From: Sternotherus odoratus
Taxonomy: Eukaryota; Chordata; Testudines; Kinosternidae
Assembly (NCBI GenBank): GCA_032164245.1
Contig: JAVMKO010000003.1
Coordinates: 33,355,390-33,419,389, forward strand
Reading direction: 5' to 3'
DNA length: 64,000 nt
Shown piece by piece: positions 10,456 to 20,546 of this stretch. A program made the translations under genes and the position numbers. The notes under the pieces are model-generated. The model made no database searches. It saw nothing but the letters and a program-made list of their open reading frames with translations, and was not told the DNA's origin. Numbering within the stretch: position 1 is the first letter of the stretch; the number at the start of each line of letters is the position of its first letter.

Positions 10456-11985
10456 GACCATATTTCCTCTTATTAAGAGAATCCCAAAGTGTTTTAAAAA
10501 ATACATGATACACATTATAAAAGCTTAATTCATATTTTATGTACACGTATACACTCCTACATAAATACTAAATTGTATATGCAACATATTGACATACAGC
10601 CTTCTGCACAATAAGAAGATGGGAACTTTTAACCAATGACATGGGTGCTAACACCTACTACAATTTAAAACAAAGAGCAAACAAAAAGTGATTTTGGATC
10701 TTTAATGTCCAGGAAGAGCAAAGAGGAACTCATTTTTAGGAGCTCACAAGTATACAAATGCACCTCTTTTACAATATTTTAATATTTTTTGAGTGATTAA
10801 CTATATATTTTGCACTAATCTATTTTCCTTTCTGTTTATTTATTCATTTCATTATTTATTCATGATCCTCTCTCTGTCATTACTGTTTATATATAAAACT
10901 CATGAAAAGTTGAAGCACACACAAAGAACAAATGGCTGTATATATGTTAAATGCAATTCATGACCTTGAATTTTAGCCTACTTATTAAAGTGGACAGACC
11001 TATTCACAGTATAAATCTATATCACCTAAACTTAGTTAACAAATTTCACAATCTATGAGCAGAGAATAGAATTTCTATTTAACTATTTTCTAATGCTTTC
11101 TATAGCGAGAAATGGCTTATTTTAATAAGCTTGAGTTAATACTTTTCCTGGATATTGCAACTGTAAATCAATAAAGCATCTGTTACATTTTAAAAAAAGA
11201 TTGTAATTCATAAATTACTTATCCTGTCTGGCTTTCCTTCACACAACCCATTTTTATTTAGTGATGGTTATCCTCCATCCCTCCGACTCAGTATTGTACT
11301 CTTGTTTTATCCCCTGGGATGTTCTTTTTAAACACCTGGTCATCAAGATGCTAATTTAAATCATATAACAAGCTGCATTTAAAAAAAATGCAAAAAAATC
11401 CTAAAATCACCACCACTGAAAGCTCTTTTGGCTGATCTGTTTTATTAGATCTGAAGGTTCTTTTATTCTCCTCTAGGTTAAAGGATCAAGCTAACAACAA
11501 AGTCAAAAGGAAACAATCGAGCTTAAAATACCCATTGGTGAAGACAGTCAAATATCAGTTAGAACTTTGGGATGAAACTACTAAAGAAAAAAATTAAGAA
11601 ATCAAAGCTTTATTGCCTTTTCTTCAGGCATGTGGGTTTATCTGGAAATACAGACACAACATTTATATTTTTAAATGTTAGTGAAATTAACAATTTTTAA
11701 AGGATGGAAGTATGGAAACTCTTATTTGCCTGCAAAATAGACAACACAGAAAAAGGCAGTCACAATTTCTCCACACTGATCTAGTACTCTGTGACTAGAA
11801 AAGGGAGATGGTGGAGCTACCTCTAGATAAGCACATTCAATCCATGTTCAAACCTGGCAATGTGCTCAGATTATCCAATGAGCACTGACTGTGATGTACA
11901 TTTTTGTGGTTTAGACATTTGTCTATTATAAACAGGCTAATATCAAACCAGTTTTATATAGGTCACTAGCTAAGCAACACATGGT
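10456..11985. other. AT-rich non-coding DNA
   Basis: No gene or clear mobile element seen. Confidence 0.65.
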
Positions 11986-11989
11986 GACC

Positions 11990-12181
11990 ACTTCGCTATT
12001 AACCAATATGGGCAGGTATGGTGTCCCTATCCTCTGTTTGCCAGAAAATAGGAATGGGCAACAGGGGAAGGATCACTTGATGATTACCTGTTCTGTTCAT
12101 TCCCTCTCAAACACCTGGTGTTGGCAGTAAAGTGGGCTAAAAGGACCTTCGACCTGACCAGTATGGCTGTTCTTATGTTCT
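11990..12181 (+). mobile_element. CR1 LINE 3' end
   Basis: The plus strand matches the same 3' UTR that appears reversed at 18295, 30449, 58558 and 62347: ggtgtccctatcctctgttt, gatgattacctgttctgttc, and the terminal ttcttatgttctta octamers at 12168-12181. It is 5' truncated with no ORF2 left. Confidence 0.85.
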
Positions 12182-14036
12182 TAGTCAAACAATTTTGCTG
12201 ACAGTCTGTAATAAACCTCTACTAAACATGTGCAAATACAATAATATTTTATAATAAAAACTATTATGTACCCTAAAATAGGGGTGGGTTCCAGCTCTAT
12301 CATTATATATGAATGATAGCACCCCAAGAAACACCTGTATTTCTCTAGTTACAAAAAATGCAAAACAATACAGGTCATAACTCACTTAATCTTGCATGCT
12401 ACAAATTAACTTAAAATTAAATAAAATAAAGAAATGAACATCTCCATGTGGATGCTTCTGCCTACCAACCCTTTTTTTCAGGGATCTTTAGAATCAACAG
12501 ATCGTTTAAACAAATACTCTTCATCTTTATGTCATTCCCACTCTTGCTAATCAAGGTTTTGGAAAGCACCCAAGTGACATAGTAACAAGAGTAGAGTAAC
12601 AAGTACTATGTCAAATTCAAATAAGATATGGTACTAAGAAAGAATAAGGGGGGCACCACTAGGTTCTCTAGTCAAAAGAGATCATTCCACCTCTGTGTCC
12701 CTTTATTTTTGCATAGAAGGTGCTCAAAGGAAGCCCACAACATTTTCTGCTTAACAGGTAGTATACTAAACAGTTAGGGCACCACAAAGCTACACAACTG
12801 CTCTCGGAGCTGTGTTGGCATTGTATCTCAGGACACAATTCCTTAATGTGCTCACTACCTTCAGGAGGAGCATGGTTTAGCCTCATGCCTAATGTCAGTG
12901 TGTTGTAAGCCTCCATAACCAGATAGCTCTCATGTATGGTGGAGAAGGGGACAGGGTCATGGCACCTAGGAGAGTACAAGGACTGGAGCTATGGTCATCC
13001 CTACAAAGGAGAAACCAAGCTTAACTCCAAGATCACTTCTTTTCTGTTGAACAATTCTGCCAGATTACATGGACCTACAGAAAGACAATCCCAGAAAAAT
13101 GTTCTCAAATTGCTCTTAATGTGTCACTCTGTATACACATTAGTTCAAGTCAACCTGGGAATAAACAAATACAATTTCATACACTATAAACAGAAATATA
13201 TTTTAAAAATCAAGATAGATCAGATTTGGGGCTTATTAAATTTGATAAGACTTTTATCAGTGACAGAACCCAGAACCCCTTAAAAGGGGTTATATAAATG
13301 TAAGCAGGGCCTGAATGAATGCTTCCCTGACATCTAGCTAGGAGGGGGAGAGAATTTGGATGTGTTTATGTAAATACAGTTGGCTCCTGTTCTGCTCAGA
13401 TACCCAGCAGACAAAGCAGTCTTTTGCTCAAAGTAATCAACTTTGACTGGTGTTGGGTTACAAATTACTTCAGTACTAAATACAACAAGGGTAGTGAAAT
13501 GCTATTACCAATGCTGTAATTATTGTAAGAATAGAGGGAAGCAGGACTGTGCTTAACTTTTTCCAAATGAGGGGGGTCACCCGCAGCTGAAAGAACTTTG
13601 TTAAGCCAGGGACTTGAATGTCAGAGCCCTGAAAGTAAGAGGGAATGGTGACAGATATCCTAGGCAGGAAGCTGGCTGAATTCATCCCCCCTCCCCCAAG
13701 GGTTTCTCATGGTCTGGTTTAACCTGTTCTTCTCCACTGTTCAAATAAAGAGTTAAACAGGCTTCATTAGGAGCCTCTGTTATTTGAAATGTTCAATAAG
13801 AGCTAAAAATAAGTTGTGGTGGGACTGTGTTTCTACCCAAATGTGAAAATAACTTGTGGTAGGACCATGTTGCTGTACAGCCAACCCAGAGCTAAAAAAA
13901 TCACTAAAGGATTAGCAGAGGTCACAGCAGAGAAGCAAGTGAGCAGGTGGCAGGTAGGACCCGGCAAGCAGAGCAAGCATGGTGATTTTTACCCCGCCTC
14001 CCCTGCCCCATAATGCTGACATACCCCAGTTGTCAG
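12182..14036. other. Non-coding DNA
   Basis: Nothing recognised. Frames at 12668-12979, 12936-13283 and 13476-13685 show no domain and low-complexity composition. Confidence 0.6.
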
Positions 14037-14150
14037 AGGGCATGATTGAACTTGGGATCTCTGGAGCTAGATGTATGAGCCTCTATTGCATGAGCTAAAA
14101 ACCATATATGGCCCTTAGCTAAGGCTATAGAGTGGACTCATTAATGTCTC
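14037..14150 (-). repeat. tRNA-like SINE fragment
   Basis: The minus strand resembles the anticodon and T-arm part of a tRNA-derived SINE: agctcatgcaatagaggctc, then a T-loop-like cccaagttcaatc. Old and partial. Confidence 0.35.
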
Positions 14151-14160
14151 TCTCTAAGTT

Positions 14161-14498
14161 CTAGGACTGAACAAAGATCTAGAATGGCTGGCTCATTACA
14201 GACATTGTTTCTCCTCTCTCCATGTTCACACACCCCATTCAAATGCTAGAAGAATAATCCACACTCCCTGATCGGAGATAACAAACTGGTTCAGCTTATT
14301 TGGACTAAACTTTTCACCTCCCACCTGGTTCTTACCTACTTTCCCAGACCTGCCTCTAAACATTTCCACTGCTTGCATCCGACGAAGTGGGTATTAGCCC
14401 ACGAAAGCTCATGCTTCAAAACTTTATAGTTAGTCTTTAAGGTGCCACAAGATTTTGTTTCCTCTGCTATTCCAGACTAACACGGCTACCTCTCTGAT
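14161..14498 (+). mobile_element. Penelope-like terminal repeat copy B, 12-bp target duplication
   Basis: A 338-bp insertion bounded by perfect direct repeats tctctctaagtt at 14149-14160 and 14499-14510. It carries a hammerhead-like segment at 14379-14417 and ends with the family tail gactaacacggctacctctc. The bounds fit target-primed integration rather than cut-and-paste. The Penelope assignment rests on that mechanism and the hammerhead-like motif, which are typical of Penelope-like pLTRs. A SINE or other LINE tail is the alternative. Confidence 0.65.
14379..14417 (+). ncRNA. Hammerhead-ribozyme-like motif in copy B
   Basis: Reads ccgacga (canonical CUGANGA with U4 changed to C), one extra A, stem II gtggg/cccac around tattag, GAAA, then stem III AGC/GCT around a 4-nt loop. 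The cleavage-site base after stem III is U. No convincing stem I is visible. The U4 change, extra A and missing stem I argue against activity. Confidence 0.5.
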
Positions 14499-14510
14499 TC
14501 TCTCTAAGTT

Positions 14511-16307
14511 GTCTTGGTACCACTAGATGGCACAGAACACCAAACCCAGAACATGTGTGGGTTACATCAATTGAAAATTACTTTTGTCATAAATGTTTAA
14601 AACATATCTAGTTCTTTTCTCCTTTTTCCCTCTCCCAAAAAACAAAACCAAAGATGTAACACCAAAACAAATGTATAAATGCTTTGTTTAGTAAAGTAAA
14701 ATAAAAATAATAATGCTATCTACCTGGCACACATCAGCAAATTTACAATTAAAAACATAATGATTGCATGTAATGAGAAAAGGAAATTTTAATATAAAGG
14801 CACCCTAATGTACTTTGAGAAATTGCTACAAAAATATAAATATCTGAACATTGTATTTTTAAATAGATAGAAAATTATTTTAAAGGAGTTCTCAGTGGTT
14901 CAATACACTCTATAAGATGTTCTGATGGATCCCATTTGCTAAATCTCCCAGATTCCTTCCCCATCTATAAAGTATAATATTTATGATTACAGACAGAGCC
15001 CTTCCTAGTCCATATATGTAGAATTTATCACTGAATCTACTCTTTGCCAAACTGTGCTCCAGAATCTAAGCTTTCCTTTCAAAAACAGAAACAGTCTAGT
15101 CGTTGTGTTAACAAATAAAACCTTCCATACTGGAATCAAGTGTACACTAATGCAATAATGAGACTGAGTCTCAGTCTGAAAACAAATAAGAGGTGTGCAA
15201 TGGAGCAGTTCTCCTCAGGGAAATTAACTATTTCACAATTAACTATCTCACTGCTGATCATTTCAAGAGCTATATCCAGCTAATTAAAGTCAGCAGTATT
15301 CATGATTCTAAATCACGTTAAGAGCTTTTAACAAAAACCCACCAACAAACTCCTCAATGTGAAGCTGACCTTCATGCCTCCACTGCTGACAAAAGCCCCA
15401 ACAATTTTCTACCCATCATCTGCCATAAATTGAAATTTTTTGGAACAACTTCTACAACTACAGTTAAGAGTTTTCAAAATTTAAGCTGGATATAAAATGC
15501 ACTAAATTATAAAACTAATTATAATATTAAATTATATAGGACAAAGAATACACTTTAATTGTATTTATTACAATTTATTTACTGTGATGCTTAATTCCAT
15601 GAAATCTTCAACATCTTTTGCCTTCTCCAGAATTTCCAGTCTGCTACTCTGAAGTGCCCCCACCCTCCCACTCATACAGGAGCAAGCAGTCATGACAAGC
15701 AATTTAGGTCAAATTCACAAAATACACAAGGTCTTGCTTACAGAGTATCCTTCATGCATACAGGAAGATTCACAGACATTGCCTAGATAATTTAGTCCAA
15801 AAGCTATTATTAAACACATCCTTCAAAGCCTCCCTGAAATTAGTTCAGCTTAAAAATTATTTCAAATTGATGTAAACAAATTATGCATATCTAAAAATGT
15901 AAATTGGGGGGGAGGAACAAAATGAATTATAGGACAGCAAGATCGCTAGATTAAAAATAGGTCTAGAATTATTGTCTATATCAATATCGAAGGCAGCACT
16001 TGATTAGTACTGGAGTCACTTATTTTTTTTCTGAGCAGTAGGTAGGAGTACAAGGGTTTAAGCCAAGACATTTTTTGTGGAGTTTGGCATGGCAAGGATC
16101 AAGATTATATGGGGTGGGATTTAATTTCAAAATAATTGTAGCAATATCCCAAGCACTGAGTTCACAAAATTTTACAAGAGGATCTACACTATTAGTAACA
16201 GCAGGACATGGAGAATCATCAGTAATAAGAAACACTGCTATAACAACATAAATGTGATCTGAGCATATAGGAACTGGTTGCTGCGTTTCTTGTCAAAGCG
16301 TCAGAAA
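14511..16307. other. AT-rich non-coding DNA
   Basis: Nothing recognised. The frame at 16020-16235 (minus) has no recognisable domain. Confidence 0.6.
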
Positions 16308-16309
16308 TA

Positions 16310-16428
16310 GGGTGACCGGATGTCCCTATTTTATAGGACAGTCCTGATATTTGGGGCATTTTCTTCTATAGGTGCCTATTACCCCCTGCCCCCCGTCCCA
16401 ATTTCCCACACTTGCTCTGTGGTTACCC
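16310..16428 (+). mobile_element. 119-bp MITE, family 1, copy 2
   Basis: Starts gggtgaccggatgtccc and ends tgtggttaccc between TA dinucleotides (16308-16309, 16429-16430). It aligns end to end with 9967-10086 in the same orientation. Confidence 0.75.
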
Positions 16429-16430
16429 TA

Positions 16431-17872
16431 GTCAGAAAGTATATAAAATCTATTCACAAGAGTGCGATAATATTCTCATTTTTTAAGATATTATGGTCAT
16501 TTTTATCATAGCAGAGGTCCGTTGATCTCAATACTGTTTTATTTACTCAGTTTCCCACATCTTGGTATGATTTTACTGACTTACATACTGACACTGACAC
16601 AAATTTGATGGCATGGATAACTTCAGAGATTGCTAAAGTGACATGGAGCCATTTATCCCTAAGTTACTGTTTTGAATCTGACATAAGAAGGACAGTGACT
16701 ATCTATCATTTGATGGGGCTAATGAGGAATGATTTAGTAATCTCAGTTAAATTCTTATTTAAAAAAAAACGATATCACAAAATCCGTATCACCAATTCAC
16801 GCCTTCTTAGCAAACTTAGCAGAGATATCAAGGCTATATGGCAAGGAACTACCATCTCATCCCTGGAGGTGTTTCTTCCACTGGTGGCAGTTTGAGGAAA
16901 CTGAGGAAGACTTTACGTCTTTTTCCTGCACTTCTGGCATTTCTTTGTGCCACTTAAAAGAAGGTTAAAATAAATCCATGGCTCAGAACAAAATAGAATA
17001 TCAATTCATTGGTAGCAGTGTGAGATGAAATACTTTTTCAGATGCATGACAGTTATGGAGAGTATATAATTGAAATATGTTCAGCCAAGAACATGATTTC
17101 AGATACAAGGCATCATAATTAGCAATCTTCCTCAGCTAAATTTATTTAAAGATTTATTGGAACCTCTCCTCCATTAGGTCCTTACTTAAAACATATTAAA
17201 ATATTCATAAAATTATACCCACACACCATCCTGAATTAATGGCCAAGTTTCGTATGACCTTTTAAAAAAAATCTAAGTCCATTTGAAAATAATGAAACTA
17301 ACCTCTCAATTCAATCACATGATTTTAGTTATTCCCCTTCCTCATCTGCTTCATATGCTATTTCAAATGTAAACAGTTTGGGACAGGAACCCTAACTTCA
17401 TAGCTGTAAATTACCTAACACACACATCACTGGTTCCAGCAACAAATATGAATAACTTATTTGTGAGAGAGCTGTCTCCCCAAGCAGAGTTATACAACAT
17501 TTGAATGAAGAATAAGGTACCAGTTTCAGCAAAAATATTGGGTTCCAATAGCATTTCAGTTTAGAGAAAGGGCTTCATGAAGGATTCAAAAACTGAAGGG
17601 GAAATAATTATTTTCAGAGAAGTTGGGTGAAGGGAGAGAGAGTAGCCCGCCCTCCAGCTGGACATCCCAATACCTCTGAACTATTTGGTGCAGAAAAACA
17701 CTTTCTTCACCACCTTCCAGTAGCAGTTTGTAACAAGGCACCCAGATAGAAAATATACATTGAAAAGTTTAAGTGTTGTCAGTATTAATAGTAAAGAATA
17801 GATCAGTCTAGTCTCTGACTTGTGTTGGTAGCATATACAACCTCTGTATTAGGATTCAAGACTTAGGGCTTG
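16431..17872. other. AT-rich non-coding DNA
   Basis: Nothing recognised. Confidence 0.6.
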
Positions 17873-17875
17873 TCT

Positions 17876-18140
17876 GCACTTAAAATGGTGCTGGCACATA
17901 GGAGCTGCTGTACTGTTTAGTGAAGATGGTATCTATGCCAATGGGAAGGGCTCTCCGATCAGCATAGGTAATCCACCTTCCTGAGAGGCAGTAGCTAGGT
18001 CAACAGGAGATTTCTGTGTCCACCTAGCAATGTCTACACCAAGTCTTAGGTTGGTTTAACTGCATCATTCAGGGGTGTGGAATTTTCACACCCTGAATGA
18101 CACAGTTATACCAATCTAATTTCCTGTTGTAGACAGGGCC
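17876..18140 (+). mobile_element. Harbinger-type MITE with TTA target duplication
   Basis: 265 bp. It starts gggcttgtctgcact and ends gttgtagacagggcc, with direct TTA on both sides (17873-17875, 18141-18143). An inner palindrome lies at 18069-18105 (gggtgtgg...cacaccctgaatgacac). A related right half lies at 59050-59146. Confidence 0.75.
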
Positions 18141-18294
18141 TTAGCCTCCATTAAAGAAAAAGAGGCTGGGCAAGAAATCGTTAATTGAAATACTAGTAAC
18201 ATAAGACTGGAAGGAACCTCAAGAAATCATTGAGTCCACACACCACACACCGCCCTCCCACCTCCGCCCTATGCTGATGCAGGACCAAGTATAC

Positions 18295-18610
18295 CATAAG
18301 AACATAAGAATGCCCGTACTGGGTTAGAACAAAGGTCCATCCAGCCCAATATCCTGTCTACCGATAGTGGCCAATGCCAGGTGCCCCAGAGTGAGGGAAT
18401 CTAACAGGTAATGATCAAGTGATCTTTCTCCTGATGTTCATCACCGCCCTCTGACAAACAGAGGGTAGGGACACCATACCTTACCCATCCTGGCTAATAG
18501 CCATTAATGGACTTATAGTCCTAGCCTTCACAACCTCCTCAGGCAAGCAGTTCTACAGGCTGACTGTGCACTGTGTGAAGTAGAAAGCATTCCTGACGTG
18601 TGTTTGTATA
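18295..18610 (-). mobile_element. CR1 LINE 3' fragment
   Basis: In plus sense it starts cataagaacataagaat, then ggtccatccagcccaat and ccaatgccaggtgcccc, the reversed CR1 3' UTR, and runs on into the C-terminal ORF2 codons near 18520-18600 with decay. Confidence 0.85.
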
Positions 18611-18779
18611 ACCTGTTCTTAAAAACCTTCACAACCTCCTTAGGTAACCTGTACCCGTATTTAACTGTCCTTACAGTTAGAAAGTCTTAACTAATACCCA
18701 ACAAACTTTCTTTCTGGCAAATTAAGTCAATTACATCCTGTCCTACACTTGGAGAATGCTGAGAAAAACTGATCACTTC

Positions 18780-19150
18780 TGTGGCAGGGTGCTGGCCAGG
18801 AGTGCCTGAGCCAGCCCTGCGGGCCCTTTAAAAGGAAGGAAAGCCTCTGCAAACCTCCATGCAAGAGAAGTCTAATCAGCCACCTGGGCTGCAGAGGGAT
18901 CAGCCTGATGGGTTGCACCTGGCAGCCCCTCCAGGGGGATAAAAGCCTGCCAGGCAGGAAGCCCAGGGGGTGGTGTGGTGGTGTGTAGAGGAGCTAAACT
19001 GTAGAGCTGTGAAGGAGCTAAACTGTAGAGCTGTGTATAGTAGGTGGTGGGGTTGCATAAGCTGCACTGTGAAGAAAGAGCACTGTTGGGAGCCACAGAA
19101 GAGAGTCTCCTGCCTGTTTGTGACGGGGGGCGAGAAGGCGATCTGTTACA
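18780..19150 (+). mobile_element. Putative solo LTR inserted in the L3/CR1 copy
   Basis: 371 bp beginning tgtggcagggtgctgg and ending gatctgttaca, so TG...CA ends. GC-rich, unlike its surroundings, with a TATA-like gataaaag at 18938. It contains a 27-bp tandem repeat (aggagctaaactgtagagct twice at about 18990-19040). No clean target duplication was found. Confidence 0.5.
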
Positions 19151-19593
19151 CTACCCTGTTTATAAGAACCTTTCATATATTTGAAGACATCTCATATCCC
19201 TCCCTCCTGCTCCCCGCCCCCCACCTCATGACTCTCCTCTCCCACCCCATTTGTTCTCATCTTTCCCGAAGTGAGATGCCCAATACTGGATAAAGTACTC
19301 CAGCTGAGACATGACCTGTGCTGAGTAGAGCAGAACAATACTTCCCATGTCTTATATTTGACACTCATTTCAATACATCCCACATTGACATTTACCTTTT
19401 GCAACAGAATCACACTCTGGATTTCTATTCAATTTGTGATCCACTACAACCTCCAAAACCTTTTCTGTAGTACTACTGCCTAGCTAGTTACTCTGCATTT
19501 TGTATTTGTACATTTGATTTTTCATTCCTAAATACAGTATTTTATATTCGTCTTTACTAAATTTGATCTCATTATTAAGAACAATTCCTAATG

Positions 19594-19744
19594 CAGTGGT
19601 GTCAAATACGTTCGCCACTAGCCACATGTGGCTAATAGGCTATTGAATTGTGGCTAATGCATGTGGCTTTTTTATAATGTGGCTAATAAGAAAAATTCAA
19701 AACCACAAGTGTGGCTAGCATCAAATTTCTATTGGACACTGCTG
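19594..19744 (+). mobile_element. hAT-type MITE nested in the L3/CR1 copy
   Basis: 151 bp with termini cagtggtgtc and gacactgctg (inverted, one mismatch). Flanks tcctaatg and ctctactg could be a decayed 8-bp duplication (5 of 8 match). The interior repeats gtggcta several times. The LINE resumes on the far side. Confidence 0.6.
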
Positions 19745-20378
19745 CTCTACTGTATCAAAATCACTTTGAAGTCAAATCTTGTTCTTTAAAGTGCTTGCAA
19801 CCCTTCCCATCCTGGTGTCATCTGCAAATGTTATAAGCATATTCTCCACTCCATTATCCAAATTATTAACATAAATATTTACTAGTACCAAACACAGGAC
19901 AAACCCCTGCATGACTGCCACTTGATATGTCATCCTGGTTTGACAGAGAGCCATTGATAACAGATTTTCGAGTATGGTCTTTCACCAGTTGTGAATTCTT
20001 TTGCACTTTCCTCCATACTGAAAAATCAAATGTAACATGACCTCTTGAAAGTACACTAGCACTCTAGCATATTTTTATTATTATTTTGGTGCAAAAAGAG
20101 TGCATCTATAAGACAATAAAAATGAAATGGTTAAAATTAATGAATGCAATAAATATCCAGCAATTCTTCCAGTGGTTATATATAACAAAATTATCTGTGT
20201 TGCACATAAGCCACGCTTGTGATTTGTGATGTCCCCAGAATACTTGAGTGAATTAGTCTTATATGAATTCTGAGGCCATATGTTATCCTACAAGTATTCA
20301 TGGAGATCAGTTCAATACTGTATCTCCTCTGCATATTCCCTGAGTGCCTAAGCATGCCCATAGACTAGCACTTGAATC

Positions 20379-20546
20379 TTGACTGGGAAAGAGAAAAATG
20401 AATTGTTTCCTAATCACTATAAAGCATTGAAATGCTGGTTAAAATGCATGGAGCCATTTACATTGACTGGGAAAGAGAAAAATGAATTGTTTCCTAATCA
20501 CTATAAAGCATTGAAATGCTGGTTAAAATGCATGGAGCCATTTACA
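20379..20546 (+). repeat. Perfect 84-bp tandem duplication
   Basis: Copies at 20379-20462 and 20463-20546, each from ttgactgggaaagag to gagccatttaca, appear identical. 84 is a multiple of three, so the open frame 20379-20666 stays open and repeats its peptide; no protein family is recognised. Confidence 0.9.

Larger units (their letters stand above)
18611..20042 (-). mobile_element. Older CR1/L3-like LINE, interrupted twice
   Basis: Plus-sense words cataagaacc...tttgaagacatctcatatcc, agtactccagctgagacatg, gctagttactctgcattttg, cttggtgtcatctgcaaat-like and gagccattgataacagat are the reversed C-terminal ORF2 and 3' part of an L3/CR1-class LINE. The element is split by an LTR-like insert at 18780-19150 and by a hAT MITE at 19594-19744. 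It is older than the CR1 at 18295 and heavily decayed. Confidence 0.7.

Noticed and set aside
10248..10508. 86-codon plus-strand frame
   Set aside because: Overlaps a MIR-like repeat, which explains its sequence.
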